Shown here: positions 48,123-58,694 of the stretch, one piece after another
Layout of the letters: every line of letters starts with the position of its first letter
Position numbering within the stretch: the first letter of the stretch is position 1
Origin: Mycobacterium sp. DL440
Lineage (GTDB): Bacteria; Actinomycetota; Actinomycetes; Mycobacteriales; Mycobacteriaceae
DNA length: 64,000 nucleotides
Direction of reading: 5' to 3'
Assembly: GCF_011745145.1 (NCBI RefSeq)
Contig: NZ_CP050191.1
Span: forward strand, 2,962,296 to 3,026,295
The notes under the pieces: model-generated
What the model saw: the letters and a program-made list of their open reading frames with translations, nothing else
Told to the model about the DNA's origin: nothing
The model's database searches: none
Program-made: the position numbers and the translations under genes

Positions 48123-51100
48123 GTCGAGATCCCCTGGTCCTGGCCCCATCCCGCGGTCAGCGCGGCCAGCTCGTCGGGCGAGAGGCCCGATGCGGACATC
48201 GGCTCATGGTGGACGTCAGCGACCACAGTGCCGTCAGCGTCGTCACCCGCACTATCGATCGCGGCGGCCAGATCGGCCAGACCGGGATGTTCGAACACCA
48301 TGCGTGCCGTCATCCCCACACCGGCGTCCCTGGCCCGCGCCGCGAGCTGGACCGCCAAGATGCTGTCGCCGCCGAGGGTGAAGAAGTCGTCGTACCGGCC
48401 CACCTGGGTGACACCCAGCAAGGTCACCAGCATCGCTGCCAGCGTCTCCTCGGTCGGCGTGGCCGGCGGCTCCGCGGGTGCCGCCGAGGTGACCCGGGGC
48501 CGGGTCAGCCTGGCGGGTTCGATGGCATCGACCACGGCGAGCACAGCACCGGCGAACTCCTCGGGCAGCGCGGCGCGCGCGGCGTCCAGGAAGTCCTGGG
48601 TGTCAGCCACTTCCGGCGCGAGCACCAGGTAGCCGGCCAGCGTCGTCGTGTCGCGGCCTTCCCAGTATCGCGTCGCCGCAAGGGCTACCCCTTCGAGCGC
48701 TTCCAGGGCGGCCTGCACGCGCGGCTCGCCGGTGGTGATGGGCTCCAGCCGACCATCGGTGGTCCAGCGGGCGCGGTCCCCGGTGCGGTACACCTGCCCG
48801 TCGCCGAACGGGTTGGGCACGAAGCGATCTGCGGCGACGCCACGGGCTGCCCGGGCTGCCTCGTCAACCGCACCGCCGGCGTAGTAGACCTCACCGGTGA
48901 CACCGATGGCCACCGGTTGATGCCATTCATCGAGCACATACACCCGAGTGGCGCCCTCGGTCTGCGGCAGACCGGCTGGCGCTACCGCCTTGCGGCTCCA
49001 GTCCCCGACCAGCAGATCGCGCTCTACCGGATCGACTACCGCGATGTCGCGCACCGTCTGGTCGGCGTCGGTGACGAATGCCTCGACGATGAGCTTCAGC
49101 CACGTCACGAGACGCTGCGCGGTGGCCGCCTCGTAGAGCTCGGTGCGATAGATGACCGTGCCCCGATATCCGGCGCCGGCTTCGGCGAAGAAGTTGAGCG
49201 ACAGGTCGGCGTGGGCCACGTCGAAGGTGGGTTCCAGTGCAGTGAAACGGGTTTCGCCGTCGGCACCGGTGTCGATGACCTGACTTGCCGGCAGGTCCTC
49301 ACGCACGTGCACCACCACGCCGAACAGCGGGTTACGGGCCAGCGAACGCACCGGACTCACCGCGTCCACCACCCGGTCGAACGGCAGGTCCTGATGCTTG
49401 TAGGCGGCCAACGCCATGCCCCGCGCCCGGTTCAACACTTCACGCAGTGTCGGGTTCTGCGACAGGTCGTTGCGCAGCACCACGATGTTGATGAAGAACC
49501 CGATCAGCGTATCGAGTTCGGGCGCGGTACGCCCGGCCACCGGGGTGCCCAGCGCGATGTCGGTGCCCTGCCCGGCCTTGTTCAGGGCGATCGCGACGGC
49601 CGCCTGCAACACCATGAATTCGGTCACCCCGAGTTCACGGCTCAGCTCGACGAGCTTGGTCCGGATGGCCGTATCGATCGTGAAATCGAGCGCCTTGCCC
49701 TCTCCGGTCGGCACCGGCGGCCTCGGGAAGTCCGGCTGCAGGCCGTTCTCGACGTCGGGATCCCCCGACAGCCCGGCCAGTTGCCGTTTCCAGTAGGTGC
49801 GTTGTTCCTCGACGCGCTCGTCGTCGCCCGAGAGCACCTCTGCCTGCCAGGCCGCGAAGTCGGCGTACTGCACCGGCAGCGGCGCCCATTCAGGTGCCTG
49901 TCCGGCCCGGCGGGCGTGGTAGGCGGTCAGCAGGTCGGTGAACAGCACCGTGCCCGACCAGTGGTCGGCGGCGATGTGGTGCACCACGAGCGAGAGCACG
50001 TGCGAATCCGGAGTGGACAGCATCGCGGCCCGGACGGGCCACTCGTTCTCCAGGTCGAAGCAGTATCGCCGTTCGGCGTCGAGTTCGCCCTGCACCCAAT
50101 CCTCGCCGGCGCCGTCGGTGCGACGCACGGTGACCGGAGTGACCGCGTGGACCACCTGATAAGGCACACCGTCGATTTCGCAGTAGGTGGTGCGCAAGAT
50201 CTCGTGCCGGGCGACCACATCGCTGACCGCCGAGGCCAATGCCTCGACATCGCAGGGTCCGGTCAGCCGTGCGGCGAAGGGCACGTTGTTCACCGGGTTG
50301 GGTCCGTCGATGCGGAACTGGAACCACTGCCGGTGCTGGGCAGCCGACATCTGCGACGGGCCTTCGTGTGGGACGGGCACGATGGCCGGCAAGCCGGCAC
50401 CGAGGCCCGAGGCGCGCAGTTCATCGACCTTGGCGGCCAGGCCCGCCACCGTGGCGTGCTCGAAGACATCGGCCACGCCGAGCTCGACACCGCAGCGAGT
50501 CCGAACCGCGGCAACGAGTTTGGTGGCCAGGAGCGAGTGACCGCCCAGATCGAAGAACGAATCGTCGGCGCCGACCCCGTCGCGCTCGAGCAGTTCGCCG
50601 AACAACGCGACGATCTCATGTTCGGTTTCGGTGTCCGGCGCACGGAATTCGGTGGCCGAGCGGATCTCCGGCTCGGGCAGTGCCCGGCGATCGATCTTGC
50701 CGTGCGCGGTGATCGGGATCTCGGCCAGCTCGACGAACGCGGCAGGGATCATGTACTCGGGCAGCGCAGCCGTCACCCGGGCCCGGATACGGTCGATCTC
50801 GACCTGCGCGGCATCGACCGCCGGTGTGATGTAGGCGACCAGGCTCTTGCCGAGCGACGGCAGGTCGCTGACCACCACCACGGCCTGCCCCACCGACGGG
50901 TCGACAGAGATCGCCGCCGAGACCTCGCCGAGTTCGATGCGGAAGCCACGGACCTTGACCTGCTCGTCGGCGCGGCCGACGAATTCGATGTCACCGTCGA
51001 CGTTGCGCCGAGCCAGGTCACCCGACCGGTACATCCGTCCGCCGGGATTGAACGGATCGGCGACGAACCGCTCCGCTGTGAGGCGTGGGCGGTCGTGGTA

Positions 51101-53593
51101 GCCGTACGCGACATGTGTTCCGCCGATGTAGATCTCACCGATCACCCCGACCGGCACCGGCTGCAACGCATCGTCGAGCAGATGGATCGTGGTGTTGATC
51201 TTCGGTGTACCGATCGGCACTATCCGGGCGCCCTGTTTGCCCTCCACCTTGTAACGCGTGCAGTTGAGCACCGTCTCGGTGGGGCCGTAGAAGTTGTGCA
51301 GCAGCGAGTCGAACGTGGCGAGGAACTTGTCGGCGATCTCCCCCGGCAGCGCCTCGCCACCGATCGGCACACGCTGCAGCGTGCGCCACTCGTTGACCCC
51401 TGGCAGCGACAGGAACAGACCGAGCAGCGACGGGACGAAGTGCATCGAGGTGATGCCCTCGTCGCGCAGCAGATCGGTGAGATAACCGATGTCGCCCAGA
51501 CCGCCCGGCTTCGGGATCACCAGGCGCGCACCGGCGGCGAGCATGCCGAAGATCTCGCCGATCGACACGTCGAAGCTCTGCGAGGCAACCTGCAGCAGGC
51601 GCTCGTCCTCGGTGACCTGGTAATCGCCGCCGAACCAGACGAAGTACTCCGCGATCGGCCGGTGCGGCACCGGCACGCCTTTGGGCAGGCCCGTGGATCC
51701 CGACGTGTAGATCAGATATGCGGTGTTGTCCGGGCGTAGCGGCCGGATCCGTTCGGCGTCGGTGGGATCAGTGGCCGGATAGTTCTCCAGGCCGTCGACC
51801 GGCTCGCGCAGAATAATCTTCGGGTCGGAGTCGGACAGAATGTAGGTGAGCCGGTCCTCGGGATAGGTCGGGTCGACCGGTAGGTACACGGCGCCGGCCT
51901 TGACGATGCCCAGTGCGGTGATGACGAGCTCGGGCGATTTCTCCAGCAGCACGGCGACGCGGTCCTCGGTGCCGATGCCCTGCTCGATCAGCCGGTGCGC
52001 CACTCGGTTCGCCGATTCGTTGATCTCACGGTAGCTGTAGTGCCGGCCCTCGTAAACCACCGCGATGGCATCGGGGGTACGGGCGGCCTGCTCGGTGACC
52101 AGTGCGGCCAATGTGGTTCCCGGCGTGTCGAACTGCTCGCCGGTGGACACTGCGCGCATCCACTCGGCGTCCTCGGCGGTGAACAGCTCCAGCCGAGACA
52201 GCGGGCGGTCGGGCTCGGCGAGCGCGCTGTCGAGGAGCACGGCGAAGTGCCGCAGCATCTGCGCGGCCAGCTCCGCATCCATCACCTCGGTGAGATGTTC
52301 GGCCTCCACCACCGCACCCGCGGCGTCCAGTTCGACCATGAAACCCAATGGCAGCTGGGTATGTTGGCCGCGCAGGTCCGCACGTTCACACGTCACACCG
52401 TCCGGGCGGAACCCACCACCGTCGGACTCGCGGAACCCGAAGCTCACCCGCGTCATCCGCTCGGCGCCGTGGCGCCGGTCCGGGTTGAGTTCGGCCACCA
52501 CCCGGTCGAGGTTGACGCGCTGATGCGCGAAGGCGCCGATGGCGGTCTCCCGGGTGGCCGCGACCAGGTCGCGGAACCCGAGTGTGCCCTGGGGCCGAAG
52601 CCGCATCGCCACCGTGTTGCCGTAATAGCCGATGGTTTCGTCGGTGTCGCGGTTCAGCACCGGGGTGGCGACCAGGAAATCGTCGGTGTGGGTGTAGCGG
52701 TAGACGAGCGCGCCGAACGCCGCGAGCAGCACCATGTACGGGGTGGCGCCGGTCTCGCGGGCCAGGGCCGATACCTGGTGGACGGTCTGGGCGGACAACC
52801 GGACTGCGCTGCGCTGGGACCGAAAACCGCTGGGCACCACCGAACCCGCGGGGCCGGGCAACTCCAGCGGCTCCGGCGGATCGGCCAACGCTTCGCGCCA
52901 GTACGCCAGATCCGCATCACCGTCCGGAGCCTCGGATACCGTCACCTGCGGTGTCTCGGGGAGCTGCTCCCCCACGTAGGCCCGAGTCAGGTCGGTGAAG
53001 AACACCCGCCACGAGCCGTCATCCCAGGCGATGTGATGCGCCACAAACAACATCACATGCTGACCTGGACCGGTCTTGATCAGCGTGATCCGCAACGGTG
53101 AGTCACTGCCCAGGTCGAAGGCTGTGCCGAACTCTCGCTGCGCCAACACCTCGAGGCGCAGCTTGCGCGCCCGCTCGGACTTGTCGGACAGGTCGTGCAC
53201 CGCCCATCCCGGGGCCAGGTCATCGTGCACCGTCGCGGTGGGCTCGCCGTTCTCGTCGGCGTGGTAGGTGGTGCGCAAGCTCGGGTGCCGCCCCGCCACC
53301 GCATTGACGGCGTCGTGCAACCGCTCGGCATCGATCACCCCGTCGAGTCGGTAGGACAGGCAGATGTTGAGCAGTACCCCACTCGGATCGAATCCCTGCA
53401 CGAACCACATCCGGCGCTGCCCGTCCGACAGCACGGTGGGATCGAACGGCGCACCGTCGGTGCCTGTGGCCGATTGTCCGGATTCCCCCGATGCTGACGC
53501 CAGGCCCCGCTCGGCAAGCCGGCGCCGCATCAGCTCCAGACGCGCATCGGAGGTGCGGGGGGCTGCCGGATCGGCACTAACCATGTCAGTCAC
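48119..53593 (-). CDS. mbtE: Mycobactin NRPS MbtE (C-A-PCP-C-remnant A-PCP)
   Basis: 1824 residues from GTG 53593, chosen because AAGGAAG lies about 9 nt upstream; ATG 53584 is an alternative. C1 (His186-His187 in HHIAWDD) is followed by an A domain (about 450-950, [11 protein letters not shown] and [11 protein letters not shown]), PCP1 Ser1020 (LGGHSLLA) and C2 (His1205-His1206). A short adenylation-like remnant follows (about 1545-1690, [10 protein letters not shown] without the P-loop), then PCP2 Ser1744 (LGGDSILA). MbtE incorporates the internal lysine. Overlaps mbtD and mbtF. The substrate is inferred from pathway order. Confidence 0.93.
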   Translation of the reverse strand: MTDMVSADPAAPRTSDARLELMRRRLAERGLASASGESGQSATGTDGAPFDPTVLSDGQRRMWFVQGFDPSGVLLNICLSYRLDGVIDAERLHDAVNAVAGRHPSLRTTYHADENGEPTATVHDDLAPGWAVHDLSDKSERARKLRLEVLAQREFGTAFDLGSDSPLRITLIKTGPGQHVMLFVAHHIAWDDGSWRVFFTDLTRAYVGEQLPETPQVTVSEAPDGDADLAYWREALADPPEPLELPGPAGSVVPSGFRSQRSAVRLSAQTVHQVSALARETGATPYMVLLAAFGALVYRYTHTDDFLVATPVLNRDTDETIGYYGNTVAMRLRPQGTLGFRDLVAATRETAIGAFAHQRVNLDRVVAELNPDRRHGAERMTRVSFGFRESDGGGFRPDGVTCERADLRGQHTQLPLGFMVELDAAGAVVEAEHLTEVMDAELAAQMLRHFAVLLDSALAEPDRPLSRLELFTAEDAEWMRAVSTGEQFDTPGTTLAALVTEQAARTPDAIAVVYEGRHYSYREINESANRVAHRLIEQGIGTEDRVAVLLEKSPELVITALGIVKAGAVYLPVDPTYPEDRLTYILSDSDPKIILREPVDGLENYPATDPTDAERIRPLRPDNTAYLIYTSGSTGLPKGVPVPHRPIAEYFVWFGGDYQVTEDERLLQVASQSFDVSIGEIFGMLAAGARLVIPKPGGLGDIGYLTDLLRDEGITSMHFVPSLLGLFLSLPGVNEWRTLQRVPIGGEALPGEIADKFLATFDSLLHNFYGPTETVLNCTRYKVEGKQGARIVPIGTPKINTTIHLLDDALQPVPVGVIGEIYIGGTHVAYGYHDRPRLTAERFVADPFNPGGRMYRSGDLARRNVDGDIEFVGRADEQVKVRGFRIELGEVSAAISVDPSVGQAVVVVSDLPSLGKSLVAYITPAVDAAQVEIDRIRARVTAALPEYMIPAAFVELAEIPITAHGKIDRRALPEPEIRSATEFRAPDTETEHEIVALFGELLERDGVGADDSFFDLGGHSLLATKLVAAVRTRCGVELGVADVFEHATVAGLAAKVDELRASGLGAGLPAIVPVPHEGPSQMSAAQHRQWFQFRIDGPNPVNNVPFAARLTGPCDVEALASAVSDVVARHEILRTTYCEIDGVPYQVVHAVTPVTVRRTDGAGEDWVQGELDAERRYCFDLENEWPVRAAMLSTPDSHVLSLVVHHIAADHWSGTVLFTDLLTAYHARRAGQAPEWAPLPVQYADFAAWQAEVLSGDDERVEEQRTYWKRQLAGLSGDPDVENGLQPDFPRPPVPTGEGKALDFTIDTAIRTKLVELSRELGVTEFMVLQAAVAIALNKAGQGTDIALGTPVAGRTAPELDTLIGFFINIVVLRNDLSQNPTLREVLNRARGMALAAYKHQDLPFDRVVDAVSPVRSLARNPLFGVVVHVREDLPASQVIDTGADGETRFTALEPTFDVAHADLSLNFFAEAGAGYRGTVIYRTELYEAATAQRLVTWLKLIVEAFVTDADQTVRDIAVVDPVERDLLVGDWSRKAVAPAGLPQTEGATRVYVLDEWHQPVAIGVTGEVYYAGGAVDEAARAARGVAADRFVPNPFGDGQVYRTGDRARWTTDGRLEPITTGEPRVQAALEALEGVALAATRYWEGRDTTTLAGYLVLAPEVADTQDFLDAARAALPEEFAGAVLAVVDAIEPARLTRPRVTSAAPAEPPATPTEETLAAMLVTLLGVTQVGRYDDFFTLGGDSILAVQLAARARDAGVGMTARMVFEHPGLADLAAAIDSAGDDADGTVVADVHHEPMSASGLSPDELAALTAGWGQDQGIST

Positions 53594-56500
53594 GCGAAAA
53601 TGCTTCCTTTTCAGGTCTTTCCAAATGCTCGATCAATTCGGCGGCGGTGGCGCCACCGAGGATGGTGGCCAGCGGCACTGCGCGGCCGGTGGCCTTCTTG
53701 AGCTTCTTGCGCAGGTCGATCGCCAACAGGGAGTCGACGCCAAGATCCAGCAGCGACGTGTCGAGATCAAGTCCTGTGATGTCGTCGAGCTTCAGCACGG
53801 CCCCCAACGCGATCCGCATCGCATCGGTGGCATCGACCGTCTCGGCGGCGTCGTATTGCGGAGCCTCGGCGATGTCGACCACCGGGCCGGCTTGGGCCGC
53901 CGCGCCGAGGAAGGTCTGTAGCCGCACCGCGTCGGCCGTGAATACCAACGGATCGGCCGGGTAATCACGCAGCCCGGCCTCCACCGCAAGGTCGGGCGCC
54001 ATGGCCCGCAGACCGGACCGCTCGACCCGGCTGATCTCACCGGAATCGATGATGCCGTCTCCCGGCCACAGTCCCCACCGCACCGAGGTGCAGTGCCGGC
54101 CCTGTGCGCGCAACTGCCCACCGAGGGCATCGAGCAGCCGGTTGGCCGCCGAGTAGGCGGCATGACCATATCCACCCCACAGGCCGGAAACCGAGGAGCA
54201 CAACATAATTCGGGCATCCGGGCGCATCGGCCAGGCCGCCGTCAAATTGGCCAGCCCGCTCACCTTGGCCGCGAAGGTACCCCGCACCGCCGCACCGGTC
54301 AGCTCGTCGCCCGCGGCAATCGTCGCGGACGCGGCCGCGTGGATCACCAACGATGCCGGGCCGACCGCCAGTTCGGCGACGGTCGCGGCGATCTGTGCCG
54401 GGTCGGTGAGATCGCACCGGGGAGCGACGATCTCGGTGCCGTGAGTGCTCAGTGCGGCCACCTGCTCGTCGTCGAGTCCGCTGCGGCTCAGCAGCACGAT
54501 GCGCCGGGCCCCCTGCTCGGCCAGGTGGCGGGCATAGTGCAGGCCCACCGCCCCAGCCCCGCCGGTGATGACCACCTCGTCGAACACGCCCGATTCGGCG
54601 CTCCAGGACCGGGCGTCGGAAGTGTCATCGCGCATCCCACGGTGCCACACCGCGAGTCCGGAACCGTTGTCCCGCACGGCGATGCCATCCGCATCGGTCA
54701 GCATGGCGGTGATCGCTGTCACCGCGGCGGCGAGGTCGAGGGTTGACGGGGCCAGGTCCAGGTGGCGGAAGGTCTGGTCCGGGTGTTCGTAGCCCAGGCT
54801 GCGGTGCACGGCGGCCAGCGCGGCCGCCTCGGGCCGCGGACACTGCGGTTCGCCGCCGATTTGTTCACCACCGGCAGTGACCAGCCACACGTCGCGGGTC
54901 TCGGGCGTGATTGCCCGGACATAACCGAGCAGACCCTCGTCCGCGCGGCGGCTCAAATTTTCCGCCGCGGTCACGATGTCGAGCTCATCGGACACCGGCG
55001 CCACCACGATCAGCAGGTCCGCGTCGGCGGGGTCGACGGCGGTGGTTGCGGTGATCTCGTCGACCGCGCGGCTCAGTGCGGCCGCCGGTCCCTGTCCAGC
55101 GGCCAGGTCGAGCACTGCGACGCGGCGCTGTCCGGGCGGCGTGTCGCAGCGGGCCCGCTCCTCCCAATGCTCAACGGCCACGGTCAGTCCGGCGACCGGT
55201 GGCAGTGGTTGCGGTGTCGCCCAGAGGTGTTCGGCTCGCATCGGCGCGAACGGGAAGTCGCGCAACGGGGTCGGTGTGTGGTTGAGGAGGTCGTCCCAGC
55301 GGTAGCCGGAGTCGGCCATCGCCACGGAAACGATGTTGGTGCTGAGCCGGTCGGTGATCGATTCGTCGCGCCGGCCCGATCCCACCATCACCGCCGGACC
55401 GCCGGTGAGTTCAGCAGCGTCGTCGAGCAGATCACCCATGGCGAACAGCAGCGCCGGATGTGCGGAAAGTTCGACGAAGATTCGGGCTCCCCGCCGCGCC
55501 GCCATCTCGATGGCCCGGTCGAAGCGCACGGTGCTGCGCAGGTTGGCGTACCAGTAGTCGGCGAATCCGGTGCCGGCCTCGACGACATCCGCAGTGGCCG
55601 ATCCGATGAATTGCACTGGCGACTCACTGAATCGCGCTGTGGGAAGAAGCGATTCGAGCTCGCCGCGCGACCCGTCCAGCGCGGTGGTGTGCGCCGGGAA
55701 CCACATCTCGATTTCCTTGGCGAACGATCCGCGGGCGGTGACGGTGGCCACCGCCGCGGCCACCGCGTCGGTCTCCCCCGACACCGCGACCGATGAGCGG
55801 GAGTTCACCACCGACAGTTCCAGCCATCCCGGGGTTTCGGCGATCACGTTCGACGCTTCGTCGGGGGTGATGCCGAGTACCGCGACGCGGTAGGGCCCGG
55901 TCAACCGGTCCAACACGGTCGCGCGGGCGATCACCACCGCCACGGCGTCGGACAGGGTGATGGTGCCCGCCACGTACGCCGCCCCGATCTCGCCGAGGCT
56001 GTGACCGACGGTGAGATCGGGTAGCACACCACAGGACCTCCAGACCCGGGCCAGCGCCACACCATGGACGAACTGTGCGCCCTGGATCTGCACCTGGGAG
56101 AAATCGTTGGTGACTACGCCCGAATCCCGCTCGGCCAGCAGGTAATCCAGCGGGGACGCGGCGCCGGCGGCCTGGAACTCCGCGGCGCATTGGTCGACCT
56201 CGGCCCGATAGGCCGGCAGCCGCTCGTAGGCCTGCACACCCATCGACGGCCACTGGCTGCCCTGGCCGGGAAACACGAAGGCGATGCGGGCACCCGAACC
56301 GGATGCCTGCGCCCCACCTTGCGCGCGGGTGACCAGCGGATGATCGACACCCTCGGCCAACGCACGCAGGCCGGCGGCAAGTTCATCGCGGTCGGCGGCC
56401 CGCACCACGGCGCGGTGGCGGCGCAGGCGCCGGGTGGACCCCAGGGTGGCGGCGACGTCGGCCGCGCTCACCTCGGGACGCGAGTCCAGATAGCGCAGGA

Positions 56501-56624
56501 TGGCCGCGGCGTCGGTGCCGATCAGTTCCTCGGCGTGCGCGCTGAGCAGGACCGGTGTCCGAGCGTCGGGAAGTGCGTTGCCTCCGCGCTCAGGAGGCAC
56601 GATTCGCTCGCGAACGTCGCTCAT
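53586..56624 (-). CDS. mbtD: Mycobactin polyketide synthase MbtD (AT-KR-ACP)
   Basis: 1012 residues, near the known 1004. Acyltransferase with Ser209 in GHSLGEIGAAY (about 110-400); ketoreductase with VITGGAGAVGLHYARHL and the S/Y residues in CSSVSGLWGGYGHAAYSAANR (about 680-860); ACP with Ser965 in LGVDSLLAI. With MbtC it builds the beta-hydroxy acyl unit between the amino acids. Overlaps mbtC by 4 nt and mbtE by 8 nt. Confidence 0.95.
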   Translation of the reverse strand: MSDVRERIVPPERGGNALPDARTPVLLSAHAEELIGTDAAAILRYLDSRPEVSAADVAATLGSTRRLRRHRAVVRAADRDELAAGLRALAEGVDHPLVTRAQGGAQASGSGARIAFVFPGQGSQWPSMGVQAYERLPAYRAEVDQCAAEFQAAGAASPLDYLLAERDSGVVTNDFSQVQIQGAQFVHGVALARVWRSCGVLPDLTVGHSLGEIGAAYVAGTITLSDAVAVVIARATVLDRLTGPYRVAVLGITPDEASNVIAETPGWLELSVVNSRSSVAVSGETDAVAAAVATVTARGSFAKEIEMWFPAHTTALDGSRGELESLLPTARFSESPVQFIGSATADVVEAGTGFADYWYANLRSTVRFDRAIEMAARRGARIFVELSAHPALLFAMGDLLDDAAELTGGPAVMVGSGRRDESITDRLSTNIVSVAMADSGYRWDDLLNHTPTPLRDFPFAPMRAEHLWATPQPLPPVAGLTVAVEHWEERARCDTPPGQRRVAVLDLAAGQGPAAALSRAVDEITATTAVDPADADLLIVVAPVSDELDIVTAAENLSRRADEGLLGYVRAITPETRDVWLVTAGGEQIGGEPQCPRPEAAALAAVHRSLGYEHPDQTFRHLDLAPSTLDLAAAVTAITAMLTDADGIAVRDNGSGLAVWHRGMRDDTSDARSWSAESGVFDEVVITGGAGAVGLHYARHLAEQGARRIVLLSRSGLDDEQVAALSTHGTEIVAPRCDLTDPAQIAATVAELAVGPASLVIHAAASATIAAGDELTGAAVRGTFAAKVSGLANLTAAWPMRPDARIMLCSSVSGLWGGYGHAAYSAANRLLDALGGQLRAQGRHCTSVRWGLWPGDGIIDSGEISRVERSGLRAMAPDLAVEAGLRDYPADPLVFTADAVRLQTFLGAAAQAGPVVDIAEAPQYDAAETVDATDAMRIALGAVLKLDDITGLDLDTSLLDLGVDSLLAIDLRKKLKKATGRAVPLATILGGATAAELIEHLERPEKEAFSRD

Positions 56625-57958
56625 GCCGCGGCCCCGGGAACGTCAGGCACCGCGACGATCGCGTGCGCATTGGTGCCGCTCATCCCGAAGGCCGACACCG
56701 CACCGATGCGTTGACCGTTGACGGCCGGCCACCGGGAAAGCTTGGTGGCCAGCCGCAAACCCTGGCTGTCCCAGTCGATCTCCCGACTGGCCTCATCGAC
56801 GTGCAGGGTGGCCGGAATGGAACCATGATCGGCAGCCAGGATGACTTTGGCCAGGCCAAGCCCACCCGCGGCGGCCTGGGAGTGCCCGACGTTGGATTTC
56901 ACTGAACCCAACAGCGCGCCGGACCCGGGCTCCGTGGCCCCGTATGTCTTGGCCAGCGAACGCAATTCGGTCCGGTCGCCGAGCCGGGTTCCAGTGCCGT
57001 GCCCCTCGATCATGCCGACATCCTCCGGGCGCACGGCGGCCTGCTCGATCGCCTTGGCGAACAAGCGCTGCTGCGCGGCACCACTGGGTGCGGTCAGGCC
57101 GGTGGTTCGGCCGTCCTGGTTCACCGCGGTCGCGCGGACCTCGGCCAGGATGCGGCGGCCGTCCCGTACGGCCGCTGCTTTGCGCTGCAGGACGAACATC
57201 GCCGCCCCTTCAGCCCAGACCGTGCCACTGGCGTGCGCGCTGTAGGGACGGCAGTGTCCGTCGTCGGACAGCGCGTGCTGCTTGGAGAATTCCACGAAGT
57301 ACCCCGGTGTACCCATCACGCACACACCGCCGGTCAGTGCCATGTCGCAGTCCCCCGCCCGCACCGCGGCCACTGCGGTGTGGAACGCCGTCAACGCCGA
57401 CGAGCACGAGGTGTCGATGGTCAGTGCCGGGCCGCACAGATCCAGCGTGTAGGCGATCCGGCCGGCGATGACGCCCAGCGAGGTGCCGGTGATCAGATGA
57501 CCGCTGTGGTGGGAGAACTCGGAGAGGGCCGGCCCGTACTCCAGGCCCGACGCACCGACGTAGCAGCCCACGTCGTGGCCGGCAAGGTCGTCGGGGTTGA
57601 TGCCGCTGTTCTCCAGCGCGCGCCATGCGATCCGCAGTCCGATGCGCTGCTGCGGATCCATCGCCACCGCCTCGCGCGGGGAGATCCCGAAGAACGCGGG
57701 ATCGAATGTCGCTGCGCTGGAGAGGAATCCGCCCAGGTCGTGAATACGTTTGAACCCGTCGCGGCGCGAACCGTCGAACAGTTCGCGCACCGACCAACCG
57801 CGGTCGGCGGGAAATCGGCCAAGCCCTTCACGCTGCTCGGTCAACAGCGACCAGTAGTCGTCGGCGTTGTCGATCCCGCCGGGAGCCTCCAGCGCCATCC
57901 CCACGATCACCACCGGATCAGCGCTGTCAGGGCCGGGAAGCTGGCGGCTAGAGCTCAT
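56621..57958 (-). CDS. mbtC: Mycobactin polyketide synthase MbtC (ketosynthase)
   Basis: 445 residues, a stand-alone ketosynthase. Catalytic Cys185 in IDTSCSSALTAFH, His in EGHGTGTRLGD (about 320) and His in SNVGHSQAAAG (about 360). It condenses an acyl chain with the malonyl unit loaded by MbtD. Start lies inside mbtT (11-bp overlap) and the stop overlaps mbtD by 4 nt. Length matches Rv2382c (444). Confidence 0.96.
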   Translation of the reverse strand: MSSSRQLPGPDSADPVVIVGMALEAPGGIDNADDYWSLLTEQREGLGRFPADRGWSVRELFDGSRRDGFKRIHDLGGFLSSAATFDPAFFGISPREAVAMDPQQRIGLRIAWRALENSGINPDDLAGHDVGCYVGASGLEYGPALSEFSHHSGHLITGTSLGVIAGRIAYTLDLCGPALTIDTSCSSALTAFHTAVAAVRAGDCDMALTGGVCVMGTPGYFVEFSKQHALSDDGHCRPYSAHASGTVWAEGAAMFVLQRKAAAVRDGRRILAEVRATAVNQDGRTTGLTAPSGAAQQRLFAKAIEQAAVRPEDVGMIEGHGTGTRLGDRTELRSLAKTYGATEPGSGALLGSVKSNVGHSQAAAGGLGLAKVILAADHGSIPATLHVDEASREIDWDSQGLRLATKLSRWPAVNGQRIGAVSAFGMSGTNAHAIVAVPDVPGAAA

Positions 57959-58694
57959 TCACCAGCTCCGCCACATCCTCGAGCTGGGAGTTGAGATAGA
58001 AATGCCCGCCGTCGAACATTGAACATGTGAAGGCCCCGGCGGTGTGAGATTCCCACCGCCTCAACATGTCCTCATTGATGCGGTGGTCGCTTTCTCCGCC
58101 CAGTGCGTAGATGTCCGCGGAGATCGCCACCTCGGCGTCACACGAGTACCGGTTGAACGCCGCGTAGTCGGCCCGCACTGCCATCAGCAGCAGTTCGACG
58201 AAATCCTCGTCGGCGAGCAGTGCCTCATCGGTGCCGCCGAGATCGACCATCTCGGCGAGGATCTCGGACTCGGCCATTGGCAGCGCGGGGGCGGCCGCCA
58301 CCGCCGACGGCGCTTCGCTGGCCGACACCCACAGGGCGTCGACCGCCACGCCGCTGCGTTCCGCGATCCGCGCGAATTCGAAGGCCACCACCGCACCCAT
58401 ACAATGTCCGAACAGCCGTAGCGATCCGACGCCGGCCCAGTCAGCCGCATCGAACAGGTCTCTGGCGAGATCGCCCACCGTGGGCGCGGCCGGATGCGAC
58501 AACCGGTCGCCGCGCTGCGGGTATTGCATGACGTAAGCGTCGGACCCGGCCGCGGCCAGCGCCATCCCGAATCCTCGGTAGGCCAGTGCCGCTCCGCCGG
58601 CGTGCGGGAATACCAGTGTGGCTGTTGTACTTTCGGACCCTGAGTAGCGCTTCACCCAGGGTTTGACGTTGATCTGGGTATCCGGCCCGGTCAC
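57948..58694 (-). CDS. mbtT: Type II thioesterase MbtT with a Cys nucleophile
   Basis: 248 residues, alpha/beta-hydrolase thioesterase. FPHAGG (29-34) is the usual N-terminal motif. The nucleophile elbow reads G96-H97-C98-M99-G100, so the usual Ser is Cys98. Acidic residue in LGGESDHR and His in DGGHFYLN complete the triad. It lies after the small adenylation-like gene with a 4-nt overlap (58691-58694). In M. tuberculosis a thioesterase is instead fused to MbtB (1414 residues against 1172 here). Probable editing of misloaded carrier proteins or acyl transfer. Confidence 0.88.
   Translation of the reverse strand: MTGPDTQINVKPWVKRYSGSESTTATLVFPHAGGAALAYRGFGMALAAAGSDAYVMQYPQRGDRLSHPAAPTVGDLARDLFDAADWAGVGSLRLFGHCMGAVVAFEFARIAERSGVAVDALWVSASEAPSAVAAAPALPMAESEILAEMVDLGGTDEALLADEDFVELLLMAVRADYAAFNRYSCDAEVAISADIYALGGESDHRINEDMLRRWESHTAGAFTCSMFDGGHFYLNSQLEDVAELVNEL

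Noticed and set aside
48077..51739. A plus-strand open frame of 1220 codons across mbtE and mbtF
   Set aside because: It lies antisense to NRPS genes with recognisable domains. It is low in hydrophobic residues, high in His, Arg, Gly and Asp, and has no ribosome-binding site. It is a by-product of high GC codon use, like the similar frames opposite mbtB, mbtF and dnaG.
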